From the NCBI GenBank assembly GCA_033439255.1, contig CM065880.1:744001-808000 (forward strand): 64,000 bases of DNA, written 5' to 3'. The DNA is from Hericium rajendrae (taxonomy: Eukaryota > Basidiomycota > Agaricomycetes > Russulales > Hericiaceae). Numbering within the stretch: the first letter of the stretch is position 1; every line of letters starts with the position of its first letter. The position numbers were made by a program, and so were the translations under genes. Below are positions 21,961 through 34,148 of this stretch, piece after piece. Under the pieces are notes generated by a model. It saw only the letters and a list, made by a program, of their open reading frames with translations, made no database searches and was not told where the DNA came from.

Positions 21961-24900
21961 TTAACCGAACCTCTGCCGCTCAATCACTGACTTCTGTCGA
22001 GAATCTCTCGACACGCGCCTATACAGGTGACATTATTACTCAGTTGGTCGGCCGTCATATCAGATGGGGAAAGACTTGCCAATAGTACTCCATGACATCG
22101 CTCTGGCCTAATTTCCGAAGGAAGTTCTCGTCGTGAGTGATAATGATGAGTTGGAAATTTGCGTGACTTTTCCGCTCGTTGATGATGCTTTGTCGGTGCA
22201 TAAGTTTAAAAAAAAAAAGCTCGGCAGAATATATACTTACTCAACCAGACTGGCAGCGAGCGCATCGATATTATCCATGTCAAGTGCATTTGTCGGTTCG
22301 TCCAAAGCTAATATGCCACAGTTCTGCCCGAAAGAATCTGATAAAGCCAGCCGAATGATGATGGAGGCCAGCATCTTCTGCCCAGCAGAGCAGCGGCCTC
22401 TCATGTCCATTTCGACTTGATCTTTAGTCATTACGACCTACACAGAAGTTGAGCATTCGGCGGGCAAAACAGAGCGGTATGCTCACCCGGTAATTGTAGG
22501 ATCGTTTTGATGCACCGCCTTCACTGTCGGAACGAATTTTGATACCGTCGATATCTATGTAAAGATATGAATAAGACGGAGTTTAATTAGAGTAAAATAT
22601 ACGCTTTACCAGTCCCCTGATACGTCTTATTCCAGAGGTGGCGCATGGTATCATTGACTTCTTCCATCTTCATGGAATGGTATTTCATAATCGCGCTACA
22701 GAAGTCCGAAGGTTACTTGGCAAAATGACGAGTGATGCAGCCAAACTCACTTGTCCAGAGCCTTCGCGTACTTCTCCAAGTCATTGTTCGCCATATCGGA
22801 CATCTATATGGTGTCAGATTGCGAACCCTGAATGGGAGGTCACACTACCTTCACTTTGACCAACTGGTCCGTGTACTTCTTGTTCACATCTTTGAAGTCC
22901 CTCATATCGCGCTCTAGAGTCTTCAATTGCTCTCTACACGATTTCAATTCACCGCCAATATGGGCATTCTGACCGACCAACGTGCGTCAGCAAAACGACA
23001 GTGATCCTCAGAAGTGATGTCTACCTTGCTTTGTAGCTCGGTCTCTTTCTGCTTTTCGAGATGCCATTTCTCGTCGAAATTCCGCCTAGCACGAGCTGCT
23101 TCTTCCATATCGAAGGAATCGATCTGTTCCTGGGTCTGAACGATCTCACGTGCGAGTTTCCGGACCCGCAAATTATCCCGCAAGTTGGCCAAGGACGCAT
23201 TCGCTTCGCCGACTTCCTTGTCAATCTGAGCGATTAATTTGCGGACACCCTCCACCTCCATCATTAGGTCTTGAATTCTTGTCTGATGCTCTTCGATCTT
23301 TGCGGCGCAATCCGTAAGCTTTCGAGCGCGCTTGTCCCGGACATATCTGGAATTCGGCGGTTACGACCATGAAGGACCAAAAGCAGTGTCACGCACTTGT
23401 CAATGGCCCTCGATGCATCTTCCAGTCGGTCAATGCTCATATTGAGCTCTTGCGAGGCTGTCTGGGCTCTGGTAAATTTCTCATTGAGTTCATCATCGAT
23501 TTTCTTGTGCTCGCGCTCAAGTAAGCCAATGGGAGCTTGACTCTCAAGGATCTGCGCATCTAACTCCTATACCAGAGTCAAGACAGAACGTAATATTGGA
23601 AATTGCACGGCTTGCCTTTGCCCGAGTCCCGAGATTGACAATGTCATCTTGCATGGTTCTGATCGCCTTCTCTAAAGATGCCTTCTCCTTGAGTTGGTTC
23701 TTCACCTCCTGCTCACGCAGCTGCATAGAATGAAGTTCATTTTGATACGTCCGGAGCGCATTATTCCTCCGTTCCCGATCAGACATCAACGTTTGCTTCT
23801 CCTTATCAACGGCCCGGCTGGGTATTAAGAATCACAGGCAATCAGCGTCTTCGGATACACGGTATGGTGGGAACAGACGCACAGCTCCAAGGAAAGCTTG
23901 TCTAACTCTTCCTTCACGTCGTCCGCAGTCTTGGTCGAGCCGGTCGCCGTGAGATCTTCTTCGATATGCTTGATTTCTTGCGTCAGACGTTGAGTGTCGT
24001 TATGCAATCTAGTTACACTGAGGGCATGCTGTCGTAATGTGGTAAGGTCCTTGACGTCCCTCTTGATCGCATTCAACTTTTCGCTAGTCTAAGAAAGATA
24101 CCGTCTCAGCAAGCTCCATGAGAACGCAGAACGCGAGGTACCTTGTCTGCCGCATTGGCGAAGGGCGTGATGGAAGCTTCATGCCCCGCGATTTGCTTCT
24201 CCAACTCAGGTATATCACTATCTCTCAAACGATTTCTGGAGGCTTCCACTGGTACCAACTCTTGCAGGATTTTCAGCTCAGCCTCGCAGTCCTTCAGATC
24301 CCCTTCGGCTGCTTCGTCCCGCTTTTCGGTAGATCGCTGGATTTGGTCGCGTAGCTATAATTGAGGAATTGTATCAATGTATGCACGAAGATCAGCATAT
24401 CAGTGGAGCCTCACATGCATCTCAAAAGCCGCCATCTCCTTATCTTCAATATGACGATTACATGCTTTGCAAAGATGCTGATTTTGACCGGCAAAAAGAA
24501 GTGCTTCCCACAACTGCTTGGCACCGCCGAGTGTCCCAAGCGTACTGAGCAAGATATTTGCCAACGTCTCGACAGCAAAAATAAAGTAAAATCTCACGTC
24601 TGTAGTCCAGATATATTCACCAAAGTCTCAGCCATAGCGGCCTCGACGCTTTCGTGTTCTAAGCCATCCATGACGGTCCTTATTTGCTTATCCAGCTCTA
24701 CAAGAGAATATTCAGCAAAAAGCTGTGCAACATTTTAATCGCCACGCACTTTTGAACTCTTCCTTCTGGATTTTCAGTCGAGCTCTGAGAGAAGAAGTTG
24801 CGGATTCGGCTTCTCCCAGTTTCCTGTCCGCGGAAGCTGACTCGGCCTCAGCCACGGTTTGTTCTTTCTCCTTCTCGCTTATTTATTCCCAGGTCAGATT

Positions 24901-27079
24901 CTGAAATAGGCTGAGATAGCAAAGATAACAAACGTACGCCAATAGTCGGTCAATCTCCTTCTCCATTGTCAGCGGATCCGGATCGCCGTGAACAAATTTG
25001 CGGTACTTAGTGCTGCTTATCTGCAGGCTTTACCAGACAGAACGTCAGTGTGGGAGGCGATCGATGATAGTGAGACCTACATAGATTTAAGCTCATTGCC
25101 CTTGGCTTTGAGTTCGTCTCGCTTCAGGTTCAGGCGCGCGCGGGTGTCAGCCTCTAAGCTCAGCGTCTGGAGTTCTGAATTCAGAGTCTCTCGTTTGTCT
25201 TCCAATTCTCTGCTCCGCGCATTCAGCTCAGAATGACGCGCTTCATAGTTGGCACCAGCAATGTCCGATTTCGTCTTCTCGATACGGTTCTTCTTCTCCT
25301 CGACATCGGACACGAGCGTCTCCAGCTCGCTGTCCAGCATCTGCGACTGCTCGACTTTGGTTTCGGCCGACAGGATGTCGGACTGCAGCTTTGACTGCAA
25401 ACATACCGTAAGAATGAATGTCACGTGGCAAAGGAACGGAAAATATGTACACTTCGGTCTTTGGCGTCTGCCCTCTGCTGTTGTAGTTTGGCCAGCTCGG
25501 ACGTCATTTCGCGATACTTCGTGTTATACGTCTTATTTTCTTCCCGAATTTGAGCCTGCAATGGATATACAAGGATTTCAGTACAGCATACGCGAGTGAA
25601 GATCCACGCGTCAATGGACAAGACGGACCTGAATCCTATCTGTTTCGTCTGCCTGTTGACTCTGCAGAGATCCAAGCTGAGCGACGAAGTCTGCGATCTG
25701 GTCCCTACTGAGAGGAGACGCTTCGTATCCTCGAATAGTGTGTTGAGTAGCAATCTGTCGAATGAGAGCCTCTCGCTGTGCGATACGGTTCTCTTGGGCC
25801 TACGGGCGGGTAAGTATGCGCGAGCAATTCAGCCTGACGTGAGACGTACCTTAGCTTCCGCAGCAAGTTGCCCATGCTCGTCCACCAATGCTACATGCGC
25901 TTTGCGGGTGCCCGCCAGGTCCTCCTCAAAGTCCTGTAACTTCGATTGCTGTTCTCGACGAGCTTGCTTGCGGCGGCCGAGGTTCTTATCGAAATCTGAA
26001 ATTTGCTGTGAGAGCTCCTGGTCAGTGACTGAGAAAAAATGCTTGTCAGAGTCAATGCAGCCGGTATAAGCAGCGACGCAGACCAGTAACTTCTTGCACG
26101 CCCGACTTGAGCTCGGCTAGGTCTTCTTCGTAACGCTGCTTCTCCTTTATGAGGCTCTCGACCTTCATGTATATTTCTCGGAACTTCGACGAAGAGTCGT
26201 AGAACTTCGCGTTCGCAAGGGCAAGCTGCTCATACAAGTGCTTCGTCTCGTCGAATTCGACCTCTCTTGCAGCAATTGTCGCGTTGAGATCAGAGATCCG
26301 GCTCTTGAGCTTATCGGCGTGAGATTTCTCTCGCGACAAGGATTCGAGTCGCTCTTTCTCAGCCTTGAGCTCTGCCACACGGTCCTTGCGAAGAGACTTG
26401 ATCGAATCGAGAGCTTTCGTGTACCTACCAAGCCCATAAGCGATAGCACGCGTGAAAAGGACATTCCATTCACCTGGTAGCCTCGAAGATATCGTCAAAC
26501 TTTTTCTTCAGAGCTGCCGGCTCAGCCAGAGGCCAATATGACTCCTCCTGGTGGCAAAAGATGACATTTTCCAGTACTGCCTTCGACACCCCCAGCAGGT
26601 GCGGGATTTCAGTGTCCATCTCCGCGCATTTGGTCGAGATCGCTGTGCGCTTCAATATTTTCAACACATTTAGTTCCTCTGGAATCTTACAAAGAACACA
26701 CCTTTCCACCATCACCATCCGCCAAAGCAAGGATGCTCTCCAGCGTCTTCATAGTCATACCCGCCGTCTTCTTCATCGTCACCGAAAGATTGCGCACAGC
26801 AAGCATGCGCTTCCCGTTCGCCGCGAAAAAGCGGAGCTTCACTTGCGCCTTGACCTCCTTCTCGTTGGCCATCTTCGGGTCGTGGACGAACGCGCCACCG
26901 CGCGTGTTCGGCGGCTGGTCGCCCGTCGTGGCGTACTTTAGACACTCAATGATGGTCGTCTTGCCGCTGCCATTGGGACCGATGATGACTGTCACGGGCG
27001 AGAAGAACTCAATGACTGAGATTTGCTTGTCGTCGAAGGACCGGATGCCACGGATGGCGAGCTTGTCTAGACATGACAT
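21961..27079 (-). CDS. RAD50: DNA double-strand break repair ATPase RAD50
   Basis: ATPase subunit of the Mre11-Rad50-Nbs1/Xrs2 complex for break sensing, end processing and telomeres. A long gene with roughly twenty short introns that I traced end to end without a break. Parts in order: N-terminal globular half with Walker [10 protein letters not shown] (residues 34-42) and [11 protein letters not shown]; long heptad coiled coil; zinc hook [14 protein letters not shown] (CxxC at 24460-24471); return coiled coil; signature [21 protein letters not shown] and Walker [13 protein letters not shown]; the D-loop region; and the C-terminus [11 protein letters not shown] to IERQRFG. Two introns (23567-23615 and 22019-22079) start with GC rather than GT. 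The start is [15 protein letters not shown], as in other eukaryotes. Length is close to the usual 1300 residues. Confidence 0.97.
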
Positions 27080-28260
27080 ATTGTGGCGACTACTCTTGCT
27101 TCACGCCAGAAGTGATAAGAAGCAGCGTTTGAGGCGTTCAAAGTAGTTCAAGTACAGTACTGTGCACAATCACACAGATTGGCCTGGAGCAAGACGCGGT
27201 GAGAGTGAGGAGACGCGTCGTCGACGAGAGCGTGACGAGACGCGACCTGTGATTTACAATCACGTGCTCGTGTCACATCTCCTTGTCACACTATGTTTCC
27301 TTCAGGTTCAACTCATCGCGAAATTTCACTACTTTGTCTCCACGCAATAAATTGTGTACAACATCACAAATTAAATATGAGCTGGAAAATCGCATGGTCA
27401 CTAGTGAGATGAATAAAGACGGCGCAAATTTCGCGGCAAGGCCCGCTACCCCCAGTTGGAAAGCCTACCGAGACCACTAAATGAATGTTGTGAGTTCGGC
27501 CAATATCCGTGGCATCAGACCGAGGAGTAGTCCACAGGAGAATTCTTCGCCTCCATGTGCTTCCACACTATAGCGTACGACTCAGAGCCCTGAGCCCGCT
27601 AGGACCTGCGAAAATTAGATCGGAAGCATAATGAAAGAATTGTCTTCAAAAAGCCCCGAAGAAAACGGCAACAGCTAGAATCAAAGTAAGGAACCGCGCA
27701 TGCTTCGGAATCGAAGGCACAATAGGGGATCTCCGCGGTACTTATCAAATCGTTTCAATCACGGCGGTGGAGGACGAAAAATGCGCGACCGCCGACCAAA
27801 GTCGACATCGTGGAGCACAAAGGCACCAGCTAAATCCGCCCGGCGTAGAAATCTGTCAAAAATGCATGCATTACGCTCACCTTGCGCCCAGTCGAATCAG
27901 AATTCTTGATGCAGGGCTCCAATTAAGGCCCTATCCCGTAGAAACGGTCGTCAGCGACAGACTGCCAATAGCGAACAACCTGTGTATTGTCTCCGGAAGG
28001 CAGGCAAGCACATGCATTGGGAGTGCCGAGCGCCCGCATCAGACTGGTCAGCCTGATGCCGCGCAGCGCCTCTGGGATATGTCTATTCCACTCCCTGAAC
28101 ACGCAGGCCATGACTCCAAAACGTGTAATGCAGCGTGCAGATGATGCTGGATGGCAGCCGTGAATGTAGCCCTGAGTCAATATCACACAGCGAGACAGCA
28201 GGGACAGATTGTTCCTCACCTCCTTATCAGAACCAAGGGAAAAAAACGGCATGCATCGCC
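27080..28260. other. Intergenic region, no supported gene
   Basis: About 1.2 kb upstream of RAD50. Overlapping ORFs on both strands near 27.8-28.1 kb lack family resemblance and usable introns. The RAD50 promoter must lie just right of 27079. Confidence 0.45.
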
Positions 28261-28632
28261 TCAGCGCCGCCGCGCCATCTGCATCGTCAGATTGTCGATG
28301 TACATCTGCAACGTTGCGTTCCCCGCCCCAAGCTTCTCGACGTCCTTCTCCACGGAGCGCACGCGCTCGAGAAGCACTGTGCACACATGCGTGAATTAGG
28401 GTCCTTGGCAGATACCAGCATGGACATACCTTGCAGGTCCTCCTGAGCGGCGGTGATCTCCCTGCGATTGCAGCGCGGTCAGTGTCAGTGAACGTAAGGA
28501 CTCGAAGCCCGGCGGACAAATGCACCTGATTATCTTCTCCTTGACCATGGCATCGCGCACGAGGTCGCCCGAAGACTCCTGTATGGGTGCGCCCCAGCCA
28601 GCAGCGACATCGTCAAAGCCCGAAAGCGACAT
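28261..28632 (-). CDS. Short coiled-coil protein, SCOC-like
   Basis: Three small exons (28526-28632, 28430-28461, 28261-28376) encode 84 aa. Residues 1-25 are Gly/Ser-rich (MSLSGFDDVAAGWG). The rest is one amphipathic helix: KEKIIREITAAQEDLQVLL, VRSVEKDVEKLGAGN and TLQMYIDNLTMQ. The closing QMYIDNL block resembles the QYIENL end of metazoan SCOC, a Golgi-associated small coiled-coil protein that binds Arf-like GTPases. Length also fits that family. The assignment rests on this short similarity. An ARL-type GTPase gene lies about 1.5 kb away, which is suggestive but may be chance. Confidence 0.65.
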
Positions 28633-28796
28633 TTCCGTGGGCGAGCTGCTCAGTGTGAATGTGGTCGTCGTGGTTGTGGTCAGAGATGCAGACGCGGCAA
28701 TAGCGGGCCGCGCGCCTGGCGCCACAAAGGAACTGACGCGTCGCGCTGACCCTCCACCTTGACTTCAGCTCGACAAACCACCGCACAACGTCAACC
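28633..28796. promoter_or_regulatory. Bidirectional promoter of the SCOC-like gene and RPN13
   Basis: Only 164 bases separate the two divergent start codons, so core promoters and 5' untranslated regions must overlap. I see no TATA box. Confidence 0.5.
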
Positions 28797-29949
28797 ATGT
28801 CCGTCGCTATTACCACCCCCGACACCGTTCTGGCTTTCAAAGCCGGCCGCGCCTTCCGCACGGAAGGCACGAACAGCGTTGTGCCCGACCCCGCGAAGGG
28901 CGCCATCCTGATCGAGCGCGGCGAGGATGAGCTGCTGCACTTCATGTGGAAGAACCGGACGACCGGCGAGACTGAAGAGGTGCATGTGTCGTGCCGTTAG
29001 GAAGTAGATGGTACTAACGTTTGTGTTGCTGAAGGATTTGATCTTGTTCCCGACGGATGCGACGTTTGTGCGCGTCGCGCAGGCGGAAGGGCGCGTGTAT
29101 GTCCTCAAGTTCTCGTCGTCGAATCAGCGGCATTTCGTACGTCTCTCTCTGCCTTGTTGCAAACAATACGAACGTCGTTAATGACTGGCATGATCTAGTT
29201 CTGGCTGCAGGTAACCCACGTCCTCGCACTCCCGCGATTTAGCTAATCTAACGCCGCATTCGGCGCCCGCCAGAACGCGATTGAGCTGCGCGACGAGGAA
29301 TTCGTACACCACATAAACAGGCTTCTCGAGATGCCAGGATACATCCCGGTCTGGTCAGTCAGCAGTGCGCGCCAGGAAGCTGAGGCCGCTGCCGCTCTGC
29401 AGGCGTCGACGTACGTGCAGCGCGAGTCCTCTTCAATTTAATCTAAGGCCATCCTTGCAGTTCGCAGGCTGCTGCTCCTTCCGCCGCTGCGGGACAGCCC
29501 ACTGCGGACCAGCTCACCCAGCTCCGCGACCTCGTCTCGCAAATGGCAGGCGGCGCCGAGACGCAAGGTAAGCTCGTCCCGCCGGCCTCACCCACTTAAA
29601 ATCTCATCGCATCCATCACATCACAGAGCCCGAGCTTTCGCTCACCGATATCCTGACCCCGGCGGTCCTCACGCCGCTCTTCACCGCTCAGCCCGCGCTG
29701 CTCGCCGCCGTCTACCCGCAGCTCCCATCGGACCTGCCCGTCCCGCCCTCACCGCAAGCCCTCGCGGACATCGTCGGCTCGCCGCCGTTCCGCGCTGCCC
29801 TGCTCAACTTCGACCGCGCGCTGCGCACGGGTATGCTCGCGGGCCTTGTGCGGCAGCTCGGCCTGCCCGAGGAGGCAGGCACGGGCGTTGAGGCGTTCCT
29901 CCGCGCGATCCAGGAGCAGGCGGCGGGCGAGCGGATGGACACGGATTGA
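28797..29949 (+). CDS. RPN13: 26S proteasome ubiquitin receptor RPN13 (ADRM1)
   Basis: Proteasome base subunit that binds ubiquitin chains and, in many species, the deubiquitinase UCH37. Six exons (28797-28979, 29035-29136, 29199-29210, 29274-29410, 29461-29567, 29627-29949) encode 287 aa. The N-terminal Pru domain is well preserved: FKAGRAFRTEGTNSVVPDPAKG, DLILFPTDATFVRV and VYVLKFSSSNQRHFFWLQ. A Gln/Ala-rich linker leads to a C-terminal helical domain (LSLTDILTPAVLTPLF to LGLPEEAGTGVEAF), matching the DEUBAD module. Exon 3 is only 12 nt and codes FWLQ, part of the Pru core, so it must be included. Confidence 0.94.
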
Positions 29950-30080
29950 TTTGTGTATGCAATAATCTCTGATGCTTTCAGCGGGTGTATTGTGATGTGT
30001 GGTTCTCCGGCAAAATATGCGGGCAGAATAAGAGTACAAATCCAAACGTATGATCCAAGTCCATGTGTATATAATGAAGG

Positions 30081-31191
30081 TCAGTGACTACGATCCGCGA
30101 GCCATTTTAGCACAATGTCTCTGGGGGCGCGGTTAGCTTCGTCTGGAGATGAAAGGCGTGGAGGCTCACAAATTATGTTGGCTCTTCATGGAACACTGAT
30201 TTCGTTATTAGCATGGGCTGGAATGGGGTCTGGAGCGACTTACTGAGTAGCACTGTTTGTCCGGACATCAATGAGATATTAAAATGGCAGGTAAAATGCG
30301 ACTCACAGATACAGGCCGCCCGGTAATCTTATCCAGCTCCCTAGGAAGGACGTGGAATGAGTGGATATTCATAACCAGGAAAGAAGTCGCTCACAATGAT
30401 GGGATTAGCTCGTTGACGGGCGCGTGACCGTCCAGATCATTCTTGTTTCCGAGCTTGAATGACGTGTCAGTGGGTAGCGTCGGCGCGTGCTGCATGACGC
30501 ACGACTAGCAGAGGCACCCCGGCAAGAGTGGGGTTGTTGAGTAGAGAGTGTAACTCAAAACAAGCTGCTTCAAACTTCTCCCGCTGTGGACAGATATGAG
30601 CGTCCGAGAAGGCTGGTCAAGAGAGGTTACTTCGTACGTCGGTAGAATCCACCACAAACCTGGACGCGCCGTATAAGTAGTACGCGTCGAGATACATAGG
30701 AATGATGCTCACACGATGGCATCAACGCCATTGCAGTAGCGCTCCCACATCGAGCGGAACTTTGGTTGCCCTGGACGCGAGACGGTCAGGCCCGTGAATA
30801 TTTTGCTGCGGGAGTGCGCGTACCAGCAACGTCCCATATCTTGAGTGTCACGTTACCCTTCCTCACTTTGCGAAGGTTAAAAGCAACGGTCGGGACAACG
30901 TCCTCGCTCCACTAATAGGCATCAGCAGGTCGACGATAGGGGTAACTTCGGGGCACAGACCTGTCCGGAACCAATTACATTGACGAATGAAGTCTTTCCT
31001 GAAGCCTAATAATCTAGTAAGTATGCTGGGATGCAAGAGAGTGCTCGGGCGTACCTGCAGACCGACTACTGATATTTCTGCCGCTTTTGAAAAGAAAATA
31101 CTGGGCAGCGGTCAGGATGTGGTACGCGTGTATATAATCAGAGACTGCACCTGCTAAACCATGAAAAGAACGAAGAGAAGAAGGCGGACAT
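30081..31191 (-). CDS. ARL8: Arf-like small GTPase ARL8
   Basis: Arf-family GTPase of the ARL8 type, which links lysosomes/vacuoles and vesicles to transport in animals. About 185 aa spread over more than ten very small exons. Visible GTPase motifs: G1 GLQASGKTS, switch [18 protein letters not shown]3 [18 protein letters not shown], and G4 LGNKNDLDG. The SMWERYC segment is typical of ARL8 rather than other ARLs. The N-terminus [12 protein letters not shown] is hydrophobic with no glycine at position 2, as in ARL8, which uses acetylated Met rather than myristoyl-Gly. A 9-nt exon (30244-30252, coding CYS) lies near the 3' end. Intron density is extreme even for this window. Confidence 0.9.
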
Positions 31192-31314
31192 GGGGGCGGG
31201 GTATCTCGATGGTGAGGAAGAGGATGATGTCGACGACGGAGACAACGAGGTTGGGGTTAGGGGCAGCTACCCCGCCTGGTCATAACCGAAAACGGCACTG
31301 ACGAGCGAGCACCG
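31192..31314. promoter_or_regulatory. Bidirectional promoter of ARL8 and PET127
   Basis: The start codons of the two divergent genes are only 123 bases apart. No clear TATA box. Confidence 0.5.
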
Positions 31315-33933
31315 ATGAGTCTCCTCCAGTCCGCTCGTCCCTGTCTCGTAACTCCCTTCGCGGAATGTAGCCGCCACGTCTCCTTTGCTGCAAAACTACG
31401 CAAGAGGATAGGGAAAGCACAGCCGCCAGCTGTACCTTTGAAGAAGCGACCACCGCATGTCAAGAAGTATGTCACGCGCCGAGATGACGAGGCGGAACGC
31501 AGTGCTCGCAAATTGGACGCCCTTTTTGCCTCCTATGAAGGCCAGCCTGACACACTGAAAGTTGAGGACGGTCCCTTTGCACCCCGTCAGTGATCTGCTA
31601 TTTCTCATTGCAATTCGCGCTCATGTCCGTGTAGCAGAGCTTCCGATTCCTGGTTTGACGAAACCCGAGGATGTTCATGGTCTGTAATCTGCCATTCCTC
31701 GGTTGACATCGTATTCATCTTGGTATAGTAAGACCGTCAATTGCTAGGGATGCCCCGCCCCATGTGCCACGCGCGCTGTCTTACAAGCGACGCGTCGAGG
31801 GGCTCATCCAGCCTCTGGAACGGCCTGTACTGGAGGGTATGCCCATGGCTTTCTCAGAGCTTCGGTCTTTTTCATATGCCACTCAGACGTCAAACCACCC
31901 TTTCCTCAGCAGCCCATAGCCAAAATTGTGCACGGTCTCGACCGTGTCCTTTTCAAGTACGCACCCTCACTTGCCTCCAGAGCATTGCTGAACTTCGTCG
32001 CAGCCCGGGCGTCTCTTGGCTCCAGGATCCCCGTTCTCAGGTCTACAATTTCAATCCGTGGCTTGAGCGTGTCCCGAACGTCAAGGACTTTGCCTTCGAG
32101 CGCGTCGGCCACTTTATCAGCAGTTCCCGGGACCAAGTGAGTCTCTCACGTCCATGCACGTTCCGCCGCCCTCCGACCACCAGCGCAGGATTTAGTGTCC
32201 CTCGCAAACCAGGAATTTAAGACATTTGCCGGATCGACGTCATCTCTCACCGGTTTGCTGAGCCAGTGCTACTTCCTGATCGCCGAGAACATAGAAGTCG
32301 ATATTTCGGATCTCAGCCAACATTTCGCTCATCAGGTGGCCATTGACTCATGTCTTGCTATCGCTCCGTCGCTCATTCTCGCGTAGTCGAAGTGCTTTAC
32401 TCCTGCCCAGCTCATGCCCAAATCGGTTGTCCTTAAGTACATCGATGGTGTTTATGCGATCGACTCTACCGGCGACGACGCCGACAAGAACGTTCTCACC
32501 TGGATGGTGAGTATTATAACTAAACCTTATTTTCGCGGCACTCACGGCGCGGCAGGGGACGATGCTCGAGAAATTCTTGACATATCCTGAAGAGCAGTTC
32601 AAGCGGTTGATGCGCTCCTCTGATAACCCGCTCGACCTGAGTCAGATTCCTGAACGCGAAGCATATCGCTATTCCAAGGTGAGCGTGCATCCATTTTGTT
32701 GACAGTACAACGCGTGAACGTGATTTTTTCAGTCCACCGATTTCGTCATGCGATCACAATTAGATGGACATGACCCGCGGCTGCCCGGCAGTGGCATCTT
32801 CGACATAAAGACCCGCGCTGCGCTCCCCATCCGCATCGACCTCATGAACTATGAGGAAAATGCTGGCTACCAGATTCGAAAGCTGCGGGGCCCCATCGAA
32901 AGTTTTGAGAGGGAATATTACGACCTCATTCGGTCCGCGTTTCTGAAATATAGGTAGGCTGGTCTGTGTGGAATGATACGCAATACGTCGCATTAACCCT
33001 CGGCATGATCCAGCTTCCAGGCCCGGATCGGGAACATGGATGGCATGTTCATCGCCTACCACAACACGGCACGCATCTTCGGCTTCGAGTACGTCCCGCT
33101 GGAGCAAATGGAGGCCTGTCTATACGGACACAGTGAACGTGGGGAACGGGTTTTCGAGAAGTGTGTGTCATTACTCGAAGCGGTCATGACTGAGGTAGCG
33201 CATCACTTCCCGGCAGAGGTACGTCATGTGTGTCTCTAGCCAGTGTCTTGGCTAATCTGCCCGTGTTGCAGTCCGTCGGCTGCCTCGTGGAAAAGGCACT
33301 ACGCGAACCGGTGATGCGCGTCTTCGCCTGGTCGGACGAAGAGGCAGAGGACCGTGCGCGCATCGTCCAGCTCGACGTGACCGTGACAAGCTTCGTCGAG
33401 GACAATGAAATGCGCGGATTTGAAGCGATTGCACGCGTCGAGAGCCCTTGTACGTCGTCCTGCTCCGCGCTCAACTCACACTCACACCCACACTCGCCAT
33501 CTAATCTACTCTAGGGAACCTTGTCTGGTCTATCGGCACGTCTATGCTCTCGCAAGATGTGATTCGCGAGAATCTGCGTGCCGCTCGCGCGCGGCAGATG
33601 CATCAGCACATGCTCCCGGCCGACTGCACGCTTGAGGAGATGGAGACGCGCTGGGACGCGATGGACTTCGGCCGCACGGGCAAGGGCACGCCGTTCCAGC
33701 CGGACATGTGGATGCATGCGCCCAAGCATGTCGAGGCGCTGCGTGCGCTCGCGCGCTCCGGGCGGCCCGCGACAGACCTTCAGGAAGATGTACGAAAGAT
33801 GGTATATGGGGAGCCAGTGCGGAAGGACAGTGGCGCTGATAATGCTCCAGGTAATGCTGTAGTCGAGAGTCGAAGCGTTCCGTCGTCCGATCCTTTCCTC
33901 GCGTCGATACGAAACGCGATACGGGGTCCGTAG
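31315..33933 (+). CDS. PET127: Mitochondrial RNA metabolism protein PET127
   Basis: In yeast Pet127 acts in mitochondrial RNA 5' processing and turnover with the mitochondrial RNA polymerase. The N-terminus (MSLLQSARPCLVTPFAE) looks like a presequence, and a basic stretch follows. The Pet127 domain is recognisable: IVHGLDRVLFNPGVSWLQDPRSQVYNF, KDFAFERVGHF, VLKYIDGVYAIDS, HDPRLPGSGIFDIKTRAALP, LRGPIESFEREYYDLIRSAF and AYHNTARIFGFEY. About ten exons. One junction is unresolved: between about 31820 and 31915 the frame changes, and the best-looking intron (GTATGC donor at 31838) gives the wrong phase. A weaker GTACTG donor at about 31828 restores phase. Elsewhere the gene reads cleanly to the stop. 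Confidence 0.88.
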
Positions 33934-34148
33934 GGTTGCCTCCACTTTTACGGCTTGGCGTTCGTTTTGTTTAGAAAATAGAGTATGTATATACATTGAA
34001 CGTAATATCGTTTTGCGTCATAAGCCATGTAGATGCGATTTCACTGCGCCTGTGCCGACATGCTAAGATGTCGGGGAGACAAGTTTAGCGGCCGGCTGCC
34101 TGCACACTGCGGCACACCCGCTTTCGGGTGCAACACCCACCAACACCT

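Noticed and set aside
27767-28144. ORF on the plus strand upstream of the SCOC-like gene containing CQKCMHYAH
   Set aside because: A single CxxC is not enough, and long overlapping ORFs exist on the other strand; no family resemblance.
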